Assembly (NCBI GenBank): GCA_964400105.1
Contig: CAYNTG010000095.1
Span: forward strand, 1-8,471
DNA from: CAYNTG01 sp964400105
GTDB lineage: Bacteria; UBP14; UBA6098
DNA: 8,471 nucleotides
Reading direction: 5' to 3'
Notes under the pieces: generated by a model
What the model was told of the DNA's origin: nothing
Databases searched by the model: none
What the model saw: the letters and a program-made list of their open reading frames with translations, nothing else
Shown: in pieces, positions 1 to 6,426 of the stretch
Layout of the letters: every line of letters begins with the position of its first letter
Position numbering within the stretch: position 1 is the stretch's first letter
Position numbers and translations under genes: made by a program

Positions 1-35
1 ATTCCCGACCAAATAACGCGCGTGCGATATTATCC

Positions 36-64
36 TTGACATTCAACGCGGTGTTACATAAATT
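36..64 (+). promoter_or_regulatory. Candidate sigma70-type promoter upstream of tRNA-Arg
   Basis: A perfect -35 box TTGACA (36-41) is followed after 17 bases by TAAATT (59-64), which matches 4 of 6 positions of the -10 consensus. Transcription would start near 70-72 and read through a roughly 97-base leader into the tRNA and then the TPR gene. The exact -35 and ideal spacing support the call. The weak -10 and unknown sigma preferences of this organism limit it. Confidence 0.45.
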
Positions 65-91
65 CTACCTCAATCGGTTCGAGAGATAATT

Positions 92-111
92 CGAGGTGTA
101 GATACACCTCG
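92..111 (+). promoter_or_regulatory. Inverted repeat in tRNA leader (operator or RNA hairpin)
   Basis: Arms CGAGGTGTA (92-100) and TACACCTCG (103-111) are perfect 9-base complements separated by only GA. As DNA this is a clean palindromic binding site for a dimeric regulator. As RNA it gives about 8 base pairs with a 4-base loop. The heptamer AGGTGTA of the left arm (94-100) recurs at 118-124, so the right arm could pair with either copy. It lies about 20 bases after the predicted transcription start. There is no T-run directly behind it, so it is not a simple terminator. Regulatory role is inferred. Confidence 0.5.
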
Positions 112-167
112 CAAGGTAGGTGTATATCGTTCTTATCATTAAATATCCTTTGATCTGAGCGTTTTAC

Positions 168-241
168 GCCCCCGTAGCTCAGGAGGATAGAGCGACGGTT
201 TCCTAAACCGTAGGTCGCCCGTTCAAGTCGGGCCGGGGGTA
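168..241 (+). tRNA. tRNA-Arg (anticodon CCT)
   Basis: The cloverleaf can be folded by hand. The acceptor stem is 168-174 with 234-240 (first pair G-U), and the discriminator is A241. The D stem is GCTC (177-180) with GAGC (190-193). The anticodon stem is 195-199 with 207-211, and its seven-base loop TTCCTAA puts the anticodon CCT at 202-204. The variable region is five bases. The T stem is GCCCG with CGGGC around the loop TTCAAGT (222-228). It decodes the arginine codon AGG. The 3' CCA is not encoded, so it must be added after transcription. Position 36 is U, so this tRNA is not a substrate for the MiaA encoded downstream, which needs A36. It would be expected to carry t6A at A37. The next gene's Shine-Dalgarno begins seven bases after the tRNA end, suggesting one shared transcript. 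Confidence 0.97.
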
Positions 242-247
242 ATAATT

Positions 248-253
248 AGGAGG
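248..253 (+). promoter_or_regulatory. Strong Shine-Dalgarno directly after the tRNA
   Basis: AGGAGG ends four bases before ATG at 258, a slightly short spacing. It fixes the start of the TPR gene. It lies only seven bases beyond the tRNA 3' end, so tRNA maturation would leave this site almost at the 5' end of the mRNA. Confidence 0.85.
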
Positions 254-257
254 ATAA

Positions 258-944
258 ATGGCCAAACATAATACGCCGAAGCACAGAATTACCAAGCACG
301 AGATGAAGGAAGACAGGTTCGTCACCTCGATGATGCAAGGCGCCGACTATGCGCGTGAGAATGTTCAAAACGTCGTCGTGCTCGTGCTCGTTTTTCTGGT
401 TTTGGTAGCCGGTGTTGTTATCGTCAAAAGCTATTTTGGAAAGCGCAAAGAATCCGCGCACAATATGTTGGGAATCGCACAGATCGCTTATCAAACAGGC
501 GATTTCGCCGAAGCGCGGGATTCTCTAGTAGAACTCGAAAAGCGCTATCCGAAGAGCGATGCGGCTTCTATCGGAGCATATATGCTCGGTCATATTTATT
601 ATTCGTCCGCCAAGCCCGATTCTGCGGGAACTTACTGGCAAAAGTTCATCGAAAGCGAATACCAGGACGAGGATATGATCCTCTCGACGAAGGCCGGTCT
701 TGCCGGCGTGCTTTCGGACCATGGAAAATTCGCCGAAGCGGCGCGCGAACTGGAGGATTTATGCATAAATCACCCAGACTATTTCAACCGCCAGGACTTT
801 ATATATAAGACGGCGATGAACTACCGCGCGGCCGGTGATACGGGCAAAACGAAGGAATTTTTAAAGAAATTTATCGAGGAGTTCCCGGAAAGTCCGAATA
901 TCAATCAGGCAAAGGTATTCCTCGCGCAGATCGAAGCGACATAG
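258..944 (+). CDS. Membrane-anchored TPR protein, YfgM/TPR_21-like
   Basis: This 228-residue protein has a basic, hydrophilic N-terminus (residues 1-37, with a KHEMKEDRFVT stretch). One very hydrophobic segment follows at about 39-57, then a helical domain of tetratricopeptide-type repeats at about 69-100, 102-135, 143-175 and 182-213. Visible TPR signatures include YQTGDFAEARDSL and HGKFAEAARELEDL. The arrangement of cytoplasmic tail, single helix and periplasmic TPR domain matches the YfgM/TPR_21 type of anchored scaffold. E. coli YfgM works with the Sec translocon and periplasmic chaperones. TPR domains bind proteins or peptides, so a scaffold or chaperone role in the envelope is likely, but the partner is unknown. 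The start is fixed by AGGAGG at 248-253. It is the first protein gene after tRNA-Arg, and the next gene begins one base after its stop. Family assignment is good, specific function is not. Confidence 0.85.
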   Translation: MAKHNTPKHRITKHEMKEDRFVTSMMQGADYARENVQNVVVLVLVFLVLVAGVVIVKSYFGKRKESAHNMLGIAQIAYQTGDFAEARDSLVELEKRYPKSDAASIGAYMLGHIYYSSAKPDSAGTYWQKFIESEYQDEDMILSTKAGLAGVLSDHGKFAEAARELEDLCINHPDYFNRQDFIYKTAMNYRAAGDTGKTKEFLKKFIEEFPESPNINQAKVFLAQIEAT

Positions 945-945
945 A

Positions 946-1359
946 TTGCGAGATAACCTCGGTTTCATAAGGGATTTTGCCCGCAAAGGAAGGTTCACTA
1001 CCGGCGAAGGAAATGCACCTTTCACTTCGAGCGAACCATTCGACGAAGATGAGATCGATGAAGGACGCGGCCTCGCCATTCTTGCCTATGTGCCATTTTT
1101 CTGTTTTATCCCCTATATTCAGGGAAAAAACACGAACCGATTCGCGTTCGAGCACGGCAAACAGGGTGTGCTGCTTTTCCTTCTCGAGGTAATCGTGCTC
1201 CTCTGTGCGCTTTTTTGGAAGGCGGCTCTTTTTCTGGCAGCCGTGGTTGCTATCGTGGGAATCGTCTATGCCATTCAAGGCAGGTTTTTGAAGATACCAT
1301 GGATCGGATCGTTCGCCGAGGAATTGGGCGATTTCCGATCCGACAACGAAGAGCGCTGA
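946..1359 (+). CDS. Tic20/DUF4870-like small membrane protein
   Basis: This is a 137-residue protein starting at TTG 946, one base after the TPR gene's stop, with no clear Shine-Dalgarno, so translational coupling is likely. No in-frame ATG lies between that TTG and the core, which makes TTG the simplest start. An acidic hydrophilic N-terminus (1-40) precedes three hydrophobic segments at about 43-58, 73-92 and 94-111. The first is AILAYVPFFCFIPYI. The loop after it ends in a conserved-looking FAFEHGKQGVLLFLLE (67-81). Helix, short polar loop, then F.x.H.xQ-type motif and two helices is the pattern of the Tic20-like/DUF4870 family of small membrane proteins. Their bacterial function is not established. 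The tail (112-137) is charged and probably cytoplasmic. The reading frame and membrane topology are secure. The family assignment is by pattern memory. Confidence 0.75.
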   Translation: MRDNLGFIRDFARKGRFTTGEGNAPFTSSEPFDEDEIDEGRGLAILAYVPFFCFIPYIQGKNTNRFAFEHGKQGVLLFLLEVIVLLCALFWKAALFLAAVVAIVGIVYAIQGRFLKIPWIGSFAEELGDFRSDNEER

Positions 1360-1402
1360 ATTCGACGATAGTCGTTCGGCGCTTAAAAAAGATCGACGGA
1401 AT

Positions 1403-1888
1403 ATGAATATGTTGCTTTTAATACTTCTTGGTTTTATCGCAGGGATCGCTTTAACACTCATTATTTTCCGAAGAAAAAAGGTTCACCACGAGCTTCGTGA
1501 AGTTCACGGAGATTCGAGGGCGTATCTTCAATATCTTTGCGCCGTCGTGCTCGGTGCCGGAAGCGACGAAACATCGCGAGAGTTCTGTAAAATCAAGCAT
1601 CTCTGGGAAATCGCATCTACACCATCGGAGTTTATCGCGGCGTTCCAGCTTTCCGACGGGATAGCTCAAATCGCTTTTGGAGACGCATCGGAAATGCTGG
1701 ATCAAGATATTTTGACGGAAATCAAAAAAACCTACCGGATTAGGCGTAATCGGTTGCTTTGGTCCATAAAAAAAACAACCAAAGACATCGATATCTCGGA
1801 TGACTCCGTCGATAAATCGAAACGCAACCTTTTGGTTAGATATTGTCATATGGTGAAAACCTTTCCGAAGGCGTGGGAGCACTGCTGA
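1403..1888 (+). CDS. Unrecognised protein with N-terminal membrane anchor
   Basis: This 161-residue protein is not one I recognise. Residues 3-22 are a hydrophobic helix followed at once by RRKKVHHE, so the remaining 140 residues should be cytoplasmic by the positive-inside rule. The soluble part is mixed alpha-helical and rich in Lys/Arg and Ile. It has short hydrophobic stretches (for example YLQYLCAVVLGAG, 41-53) and a basic segment IKKTYRIRRNR (107-117). No catalytic motif is visible. Two ATGs are possible (1403 and 1409). Only a weak GGA (1398-1400) precedes them, and its spacing suits 1409 slightly better. Its TGA overlaps the mutL ATG (TGATG, 1886-1890), so translation of mutL is probably coupled to this gene. 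That close coupling is the main argument that it is real. Confidence 0.7.
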   Translation: MNMLLLILLGFIAGIALTLIIFRRKKVHHELREVHGDSRAYLQYLCAVVLGAGSDETSREFCKIKHLWEIASTPSEFIAAFQLSDGIAQIAFGDASEMLDQDILTEIKKTYRIRRNRLLWSIKKTTKDIDISDDSVDKSKRNLLVRYCHMVKTFPKAWEHC

Positions 1889-3627
1889 TGGCTGAGATCA
1901 GGCTGCTTTCGGACCATCTCGCAAATCGAATCGCCGCCGGAGAAGTTGTCGAGCGGCCTGCGAGCGTTGTAAAGGAGCTTGTCGAGAATTCGCTTGATGC
2001 AGACAGCACACGCGTCGAGATTCTCGTCGAATCCGGCGGCAAGGATTTGATCGTCGTTATGGACAACGGCCACGGAATCGCGCCCGGCGAGATCGAGCTT
2101 GCCCTTACGCGCCATGCCACGAGCAAAATCTACGATGTCGATGACCTCAGACACATCGATACCCTCGGGTTTCGCGGTGAGGCTCTTCCTTCTGTCGCAT
2201 CCGTGTCGAAGATGGAGATCACCTCGCGGGCGCGCGATAAGGAATTGGGCGCACGCGTCGTTATCGATCACGGCAGGATCGTCGAATCCGGCGAGGTCGG
2301 CGCTCCGATAGGCACGAACGTTCGCGTGGCGGAGCTTTTCTACAATACACCGGCTCGAAGAAAATTCCTGAAGACATCGGTAACCGAATTTGGCCATGTG
2401 CTGGACGTCTGCGAGAGAATTGCGGCGGCTTATCCGAGGGTAGCCTTTATTCTCAAGCACGGCAGCAAGGTTCATATGGATTTTCCGACGGCGAACACCT
2501 ATAAGGAACGTCTTATCGCGCTTTGGGAAAAAAAGCGTGTTTTGGAGATGAAGGAGATCGAGGCTGGCGAGCCGGGAGTCGCCGTGTTCGGATTCGCAGC
2601 ACCGCCGAGTATCAATTGGGGAAGCAGACGCAATATTCGCTTCGTCCTGAATAGCCGGCCCATAGAAAGCAAAACACTTTCCGCCGCCGTTCACAGGGGC
2701 TACGAGGGCACACTTCCCGCCGGAAAGTTTCCACAGGTTATACTTTATCTGGAAGTCGATCCGGAACTGGTCGATGTGAATGTCCATCCGATGAAGCTGG
2801 AGGTTCGTTTCCGCCGGACGGATGCGATCTTTAAGGCGGTGGCGAGGGCGATTCGAATCGCTGTCGGCCCGGAACGGGATCGCGGCGCTTTCAACACAAG
2901 CTCGATAGACACCGATCGCGCGGGGTCCAAGATGAGTTTCCCAAAACCACGCGAGGAGAATGTCGATTTCGGTTCTTCACCACCGAGACGAACGATAGCC
3001 GAGGATGAAATCTATGATACGCCGACATTCTACGACGCTCCAAAAAGCGATATGATCGAGCGTGTTATGCCGACGTTTCGGCAGATTCACGCTTCGTATA
3101 TAATAGTGGAGACAAAGGGCGGCATGCTCATCATCGATCAACACGCCGCGCATGAGCGGACGCTTTACGACGACATCCGCCGCAGGCTTCAATCCGAGCC
3201 GGGCGTCGGCCAGAGGCTTTTATTCCCCGTTGCTATTAAGCTAAATGGAATACAGGAATCGATATTAAAGGAGAGGCAAAAGGAACTCGAGCGACTCGGT
3301 TTCGAGTTCGGGCCGCAGACACCGGGCCATGCCCTCATCGAGGCGGTTCCTCAGGAGATTCCGCATTTCGGAGAGGGAAAACCTCTTTTGAATATGCTGG
3401 ACGATCTTGCCGAGGGCGGCACTGGCGAGCGTGCCCTCGATGATTTCGCCGCGATGGCGGCCTGCCATATGGCTATCAAGGCCGGGGATAAAATGACCCC
3501 GGAGGAGATGGCCCATCTTTTCGACAGGCTTTTCGCGACGGAATTGCCCTGGACATGCCCACATGGGCGACCGACCATTATCAAGATTACACTCGACGAA
3601 CTCGAAAAGAGATTCGAGCGAAAATGA
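1888..3627 (+). CDS. mutL: DNA mismatch repair protein MutL
   Basis: MutL links MutS mismatch recognition to strand incision and removal. The product is 579 residues from ATG 1888. The N-terminal GHKL ATPase begins with the family-typical LSDHLANRIAAGEVVERPAS. It carries the catalytic Glu (E30 in VVKELVEN), N34, the ATP-lid motifs DNGHGI (59-64) and TLGFRGEAL (92-100), and the transducer-domain FVLNSRP and DVNVHPMKLEVRF. A variable linker follows (about 330-390). The C-terminal domain has DQHAAHERTLYDD (417-429), ACHMAIKAGD (525-534) and CPHGRP (557-562). These three are the metal-site motifs of endonuclease-type MutL, usual in bacteria lacking MutH. The last acidic position of DQHA(X)2E(X)4E is Asp (D428) instead of Glu. 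An upstream in-frame ATG at 1843 would add 15 residues not typical of MutL, and the sequence after 1888 matches the family N-terminus, so 1888 is preferred. It overlaps the preceding gene by three bases. Confidence 0.97.
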   Translation: MAEIRLLSDHLANRIAAGEVVERPASVVKELVENSLDADSTRVEILVESGGKDLIVVMDNGHGIAPGEIELALTRHATSKIYDVDDLRHIDTLGFRGEALPSVASVSKMEITSRARDKELGARVVIDHGRIVESGEVGAPIGTNVRVAELFYNTPARRKFLKTSVTEFGHVLDVCERIAAAYPRVAFILKHGSKVHMDFPTANTYKERLIALWEKKRVLEMKEIEAGEPGVAVFGFAAPPSINWGSRRNIRFVLNSRPIESKTLSAAVHRGYEGTLPAGKFPQVILYLEVDPELVDVNVHPMKLEVRFRRTDAIFKAVARAIRIAVGPERDRGAFNTSSIDTDRAGSKMSFPKPREENVDFGSSPPRRTIAEDEIYDTPTFYDAPKSDMIERVMPTFRQIHASYIIVETKGGMLIIDQHAAHERTLYDDIRRRLQSEPGVGQRLLFPVAIKLNGIQESILKERQKELERLGFEFGPQTPGHALIEAVPQEIPHFGEGKPLLNMLDDLAEGGTGERALDDFAAMAACHMAIKAGDKMTPEEMAHLFDRLFATELPWTCPHGRPTIIKITLDELEKRFERK

Positions 3628-3628
3628 T

Positions 3629-3633
3629 GGAGG
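3629..3633 (+). promoter_or_regulatory. Shine-Dalgarno that sets the lipoprotein start
   Basis: GGAGG lies two bases after the mutL stop and five bases before ATG 3639. It favours 3639 over the in-frame ATG at 3624, which lies inside the mutL end, and over the longer reading frame from 3555. Starting at 3639 also places a proper lipoprotein signal at the N-terminus. Confidence 0.75.
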
Positions 3634-3638
3634 AAAAA

Positions 3639-4340
3639 ATGCGAGTTATTAGGTTTACATGCTTTCTGTTTGCGATCGCTTCACTTCTGGTTTTAGCGTG
3701 TGGATTCGGACCCGATCCACCTCCCGAAAATGGCGATCAAACATACACTCTCTCTTTCCCGCTTCTCGATGGAGTTAATTGGACATACAACTGCATCGAG
3801 GAAGGCCCGGACACGAGCTATACCATTACGAAAACGATATCGGGCACTCAGGTCTTCCCGCATGATTCGACAGGTTATGTTCAACCGGAGTATCCGCCGA
3901 CGCTCTCCTGGTTCCGGCAGCTCGACAGGGACTCGACATTCTACCTCGATGACGGCGATTATATCTGGATGGGCTTTATGGATACTACATTGGAACGCTA
4001 CGGAACCGATCCGTTCGTGTCGATACGCACGGTTCCACGGGAGTATGCCATCGGCGATACATTCTCGACACTCGTTCACAAAACCATTCTTATCATCTCG
4101 ACGGATATAAAATCATCCGTAACCGCCACCTCGCACGAGGATGTTACGGTTCCGGCCGGGACGTTCGAGGATTGCCTGAGGCTCGATACGGAGCTTACGA
4201 TCACATTCGGAAGCGACACCACGCTATCGACTATCTGGTGCAAAGATGGCATCGGTCTCGTAAAGAGACACGACTATTATAATAACAATTCCGATAAAAC
4301 ATACTACGAGGAACTCGTTTCCTACGACATAGATCCCTGA
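3639..4340 (+). CDS. Predicted outer-membrane lipoprotein, VPAGTF-type
   Basis: This 233-residue protein begins with a short basic tip (MRVIR) and a hydrophobic stretch ending in the lipobox V18-L19-A20-C21. Cys21 should be the lipidated residue. The following Gly is not an inner-membrane retention signal, so outer-membrane placement is expected. The mature part is rich in Thr, Asp, Tyr and short beta-type segments. It contains DVTVPAGTFEDCLRLDTEL (168-186) and later WCKDGIGLVKR (200-210). This pairing of VPAGTF-x-C-L with W-x(3)-G-x-GLVK recurs in many secreted or lipid-anchored bacterial beta-sandwich proteins of unknown function. Mature cysteines 52, 179 and 201 could form a disulphide. 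The gene starts 12 bases after the mutL stop and ends four bases before miaA, so it is inside the operon although its site of action is the envelope. No enzymatic motif is visible. Confidence 0.85.
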   Translation: MRVIRFTCFLFAIASLLVLACGFGPDPPPENGDQTYTLSFPLLDGVNWTYNCIEEGPDTSYTITKTISGTQVFPHDSTGYVQPEYPPTLSWFRQLDRDSTFYLDDGDYIWMGFMDTTLERYGTDPFVSIRTVPREYAIGDTFSTLVHKTILIISTDIKSSVTATSHEDVTVPAGTFEDCLRLDTELTITFGSDTTLSTIWCKDGIGLVKRHDYYNNNSDKTYYEELVSYDIDP

Positions 4341-4344
4341 TCCG

Positions 4345-5280
4345 GTGGACTCGACAAAAATCGCGATAATTCTCGCAGGCCCAACCGCCGTCGGTAAAAC
4401 GGCGGTAGGGATCGCGTTGGCCGGGAGCATCGGCGGCGAGATAATCTCCGCCGATGCGAGGCAGATATACCGGGGCATGACCATCGGCACATGCGCCCCC
4501 GTCGATCCTCCGATTCCGCACCATCTCGTCGGGGACCTCGATCCGCGTGAGCGGAGCACGGCGTTCCGATGGGCAGAGCTTGCCGTTCGATTTATGGAGG
4601 AGATTAATTCGCGTGGCGCGGTGCCGCTTATTGTCGGAGGAACCGGACTATATCTCCGCGCTATTGTCGAGGGCGTCTTTCGTGCTACGGCGGCGAATCC
4701 CAAAATCCGCGAGGAGTTGTATCGAAGTATTGCCGAAGGTGAAGATCTTTATGAGAGGTTAAAAAAGATCGATCCGGTGGCGGCGGGCAGAATCCACAGG
4801 AACAATGTTGTCCGCATCGTTCGGGCGCTCGAGGTTTTTTATTCGACCGGGGAAACGATCACCGAGAATTTTAAGAAAACGCAGTCGCCGGCTGCGGGAT
4901 GGGATTTCGTTAAAATCTTCCTCGACCGACCGCGCGAGGAACTTTACCGAAGGATCGACGAACGCACGGAGGCGATGCTTTCCGGCGGATGGATAGAGGA
5001 GACGCGCGGGCTTATCGATTCAGGAATCGACGAATCCGCGCCGGGGATGAACGCTATCGGTTACCGCGAGATCGCCGCATTCCTACGTGGCGAGATCGAC
5101 CGAAAAGAGCTTTTCGGGGAGATTTCACAAAAAACGAGAAACTATTCCAAACGGCAGATAACATGGTTCTCCAATCGCCCAGATTATCGGCGGATCGATC
5201 TTTCCACGGTGGACGAATTGGCGGCGGCGAATGGCATAATCGATAAATATCGCTGTAAAGCCGGGGGAAAATCCCGATGA
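4345..5280 (+). CDS. miaA: tRNA dimethylallyltransferase MiaA
   Basis: MiaA transfers a dimethylallyl group to N6 of A37 in tRNAs that read codons beginning with U, which stabilises decoding. The protein is 311 residues, close to the usual 300-316. In order it shows the P-loop GPTAVGKT (12-19), the substrate motif SADARQIYRGMTIGT (35-49) with the conserved catalytic-site Asp37 (E. coli Asp42), PHHLVGDLDP (58-67) and VGGTGLYLRA (97-106) with Thr100. The tRNA-binding insertion follows at roughly 115-190. The C-terminal parts are the RIDERTEAML segment (203-212), NAIGYREI (236-243) and TRNYSKRQITWF (264-275). Compared with the common DSMQVYRGMDIGT form, Met is Arg and the later Asp is Thr. The start is GTG at 4345, four bases after the lipoprotein stop and without a clear Shine-Dalgarno, so translational coupling is likely. 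Association with mutL is a known neighbourhood. Confidence 0.97.
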   Translation: MDSTKIAIILAGPTAVGKTAVGIALAGSIGGEIISADARQIYRGMTIGTCAPVDPPIPHHLVGDLDPRERSTAFRWAELAVRFMEEINSRGAVPLIVGGTGLYLRAIVEGVFRATAANPKIREELYRSIAEGEDLYERLKKIDPVAAGRIHRNNVVRIVRALEVFYSTGETITENFKKTQSPAAGWDFVKIFLDRPREELYRRIDERTEAMLSGGWIEETRGLIDSGIDESAPGMNAIGYREIAAFLRGEIDRKELFGEISQKTRNYSKRQITWFSNRPDYRRIDLSTVDELAAANGIIDKYRCKAGGKSR

Positions 5281-5323
5281 ATAGAACGTCTGACGACATT
5301 CCGAATTGTTTTAATGGGTTGTT

Positions 5324-5352
5324 TTTTCACTCCCCTTTAAATATTCTATAAA
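5324..5352 (+). promoter_or_regulatory. Candidate promoter before the YchF-like gene
   Basis: TTTTCA (5324-5329, 4 of 6 to consensus) is separated by 17 bases from TATAAA (5347-5352, 5 of 6). The predicted start near 5359-5360 would put the Shine-Dalgarno AGGAGG (5360-5365) at the very 5' end of the transcript. This 90-base gap (5281-5370) is AT-rich relative to its flanks and is the longest gap between genes in the main block. No hairpin terminator for miaA is visible in it, so read-through from upstream is also possible. Confidence 0.4.
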
Positions 5353-5370
5353 ATTATCGAGGAGGCATAT

Positions 5371-6417
5371 ATGCTTTGGGCAGTAGTAGGACTTCCGGGC
5401 GGCGGCAAAACGACATTTTTCCAGTTGATGACCCATAAGGGAAAGTCCGGGCGAACCGGCAAGGGTTGGGATATCGCGGCAGTCCGCGTTCCGGATCCGA
5501 GGGTCGATAAGCTGGTCGAGATTTTTGAACCGCGTAAGATCTCGCCAGCAGAGATCGAATTTGCGGATACGACCGTTTCGGTCGGCGTGAGCGGCGCGGT
5601 CTTTTCCGAGCTTCAAGTCGCCGATGCCTTTGTATATTGCATCCGTGTTTTCGACGCCGGATTCGGACCTCCCGATCCGATGCGCGACTTTGCGGAACTT
5701 AACAGCGAACTTGCGCTTTTCGACCTGGCCCTTTTGGATAGAAAGGTTGAGAATATCGAAAAATCCCTTCGGTCCGCGAAATCCGATATAAAACATAGGT
5801 TCGAGCGCGAGATGGCTATCGTCTTGGAACTGAAAAAGCAGATCGAATCCGGCGGCTCGATCCGGGAAATGAAGCTCGATTCCTCTCATCTGGAGATCGT
5901 CGCAAATTTCGGACTACTTACCGCGAAACCGCTCGTAATAGTCCTGAGCTGCGACGATTCGACATATGACGACCGTGAAAAGATGAACGCGAAGGTAGCC
6001 GAAACCTACCCATCGATTCCGTCGCTGTGCATTATGACGCGCACCGAACTCGAGCTGGAAGAATTCGACGAGGGGGATGAGAAGATATTCCGCGAGGAGT
6101 TCGGCCTCACCGAACCGGTTATCGATCGGTTTATCATGAAGGCCTACGATGCCGCAGGCATAATGACATTCTTTACATGCGGCGAAAAGGAGGTTCACGC
6201 GTGGCCGATAGCGCGTGGATCGACGGCCCTGGATGCGGCGGGTAAGATACACACCGATCTCGCTCGCGGATTCATTCGCGCGGAGGTGGTTTCATATGAA
6301 GACATCGTCGCGGACGGCGGATGGGCCGGTGCCAGGAGCGTCGGGCATCTTCGCCTCGAGGGCAGAGATCATGTTATCCACGACGGTGACACGATCGTGA
6401 TCAAATTCGCGATATAG
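5371..6417 (+). CDS. Divergent YchF/OLA1-like P-loop protein with TGS domain
   Basis: This is a 348-residue protein related along its whole length to the ribosome-binding ATPase YchF/OLA1 (about 363 residues). Matches include the P-loop GLPGGGKTT (7-15; usually GLPNVGKST), VPDPRVDKLVEIFEPRK (40-56), ELNSELALFDL (109-119) and a coiled-coil-like insertion around 120-170. The C-terminal TGS/YchF_C domain is clear: FFTCGEKEVHAWPI (267-280), AAGKIHTDLARGFIRAEV (289-306) and LEGRDHVIHDGD (329-340). The nucleotide motifs are eroded. The G3 motif reads D66-TTV without its Gly, the long glycine-rich switch II is missing, and the NxxE specificity motif is replaced by SCDD (193-196). The Walker A Lys13 is kept. 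It is therefore more likely a paralogue than the housekeeping YchF. The start is fixed by AGGAGG at 5360-5365. DUF401 follows nine bases later. Function is unknown, and a ribosome- or RNA-linked role is inferred from the TGS domain. Confidence 0.85.
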   Translation: MLWAVVGLPGGGKTTFFQLMTHKGKSGRTGKGWDIAAVRVPDPRVDKLVEIFEPRKISPAEIEFADTTVSVGVSGAVFSELQVADAFVYCIRVFDAGFGPPDPMRDFAELNSELALFDLALLDRKVENIEKSLRSAKSDIKHRFEREMAIVLELKKQIESGGSIREMKLDSSHLEIVANFGLLTAKPLVIVLSCDDSTYDDREKMNAKVAETYPSIPSLCIMTRTELELEEFDEGDEKIFREEFGLTEPVIDRFIMKAYDAAGIMTFFTCGEKEVHAWPIARGSTALDAAGKIHTDLARGFIRAEVVSYEDIVADGGWAGARSVGHLRLEGRDHVIHDGDTIVIKFAI

Positions 6418-6426
6418 GTTGTTTCT

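Noticed and set aside
168..241. tRNA gene as an integration (att) site
   Set aside because: No integrase and no repeat of the tRNA 3' end is present in the window, and the following genes are housekeeping.
901..1461. Minus-strand open frame of 186 codons
   Set aside because: It overlaps the Tic20-like gene, the ends of both neighbours and the gap between them. It gives a low-complexity, unrecognisable product and lies antisense to a consistent operon.
1843..1887. Upstream ATG as the mutL start
   Set aside because: It would add 15 residues absent from the usual MutL N-terminus. ATG 1888 overlaps the preceding stop in the common TGATG coupling pattern.
1846..2787. Long minus-strand open frame (313 codons) opposite mutL
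   Set aside because: It lies fully antisense to well-conserved MutL motifs. The product resembles no family, and long antisense frames are common opposite this codon usage.
5281..5370. Terminator after miaA
   Set aside because: T-runs are present (5321-5327), but no convincing stem precedes them.
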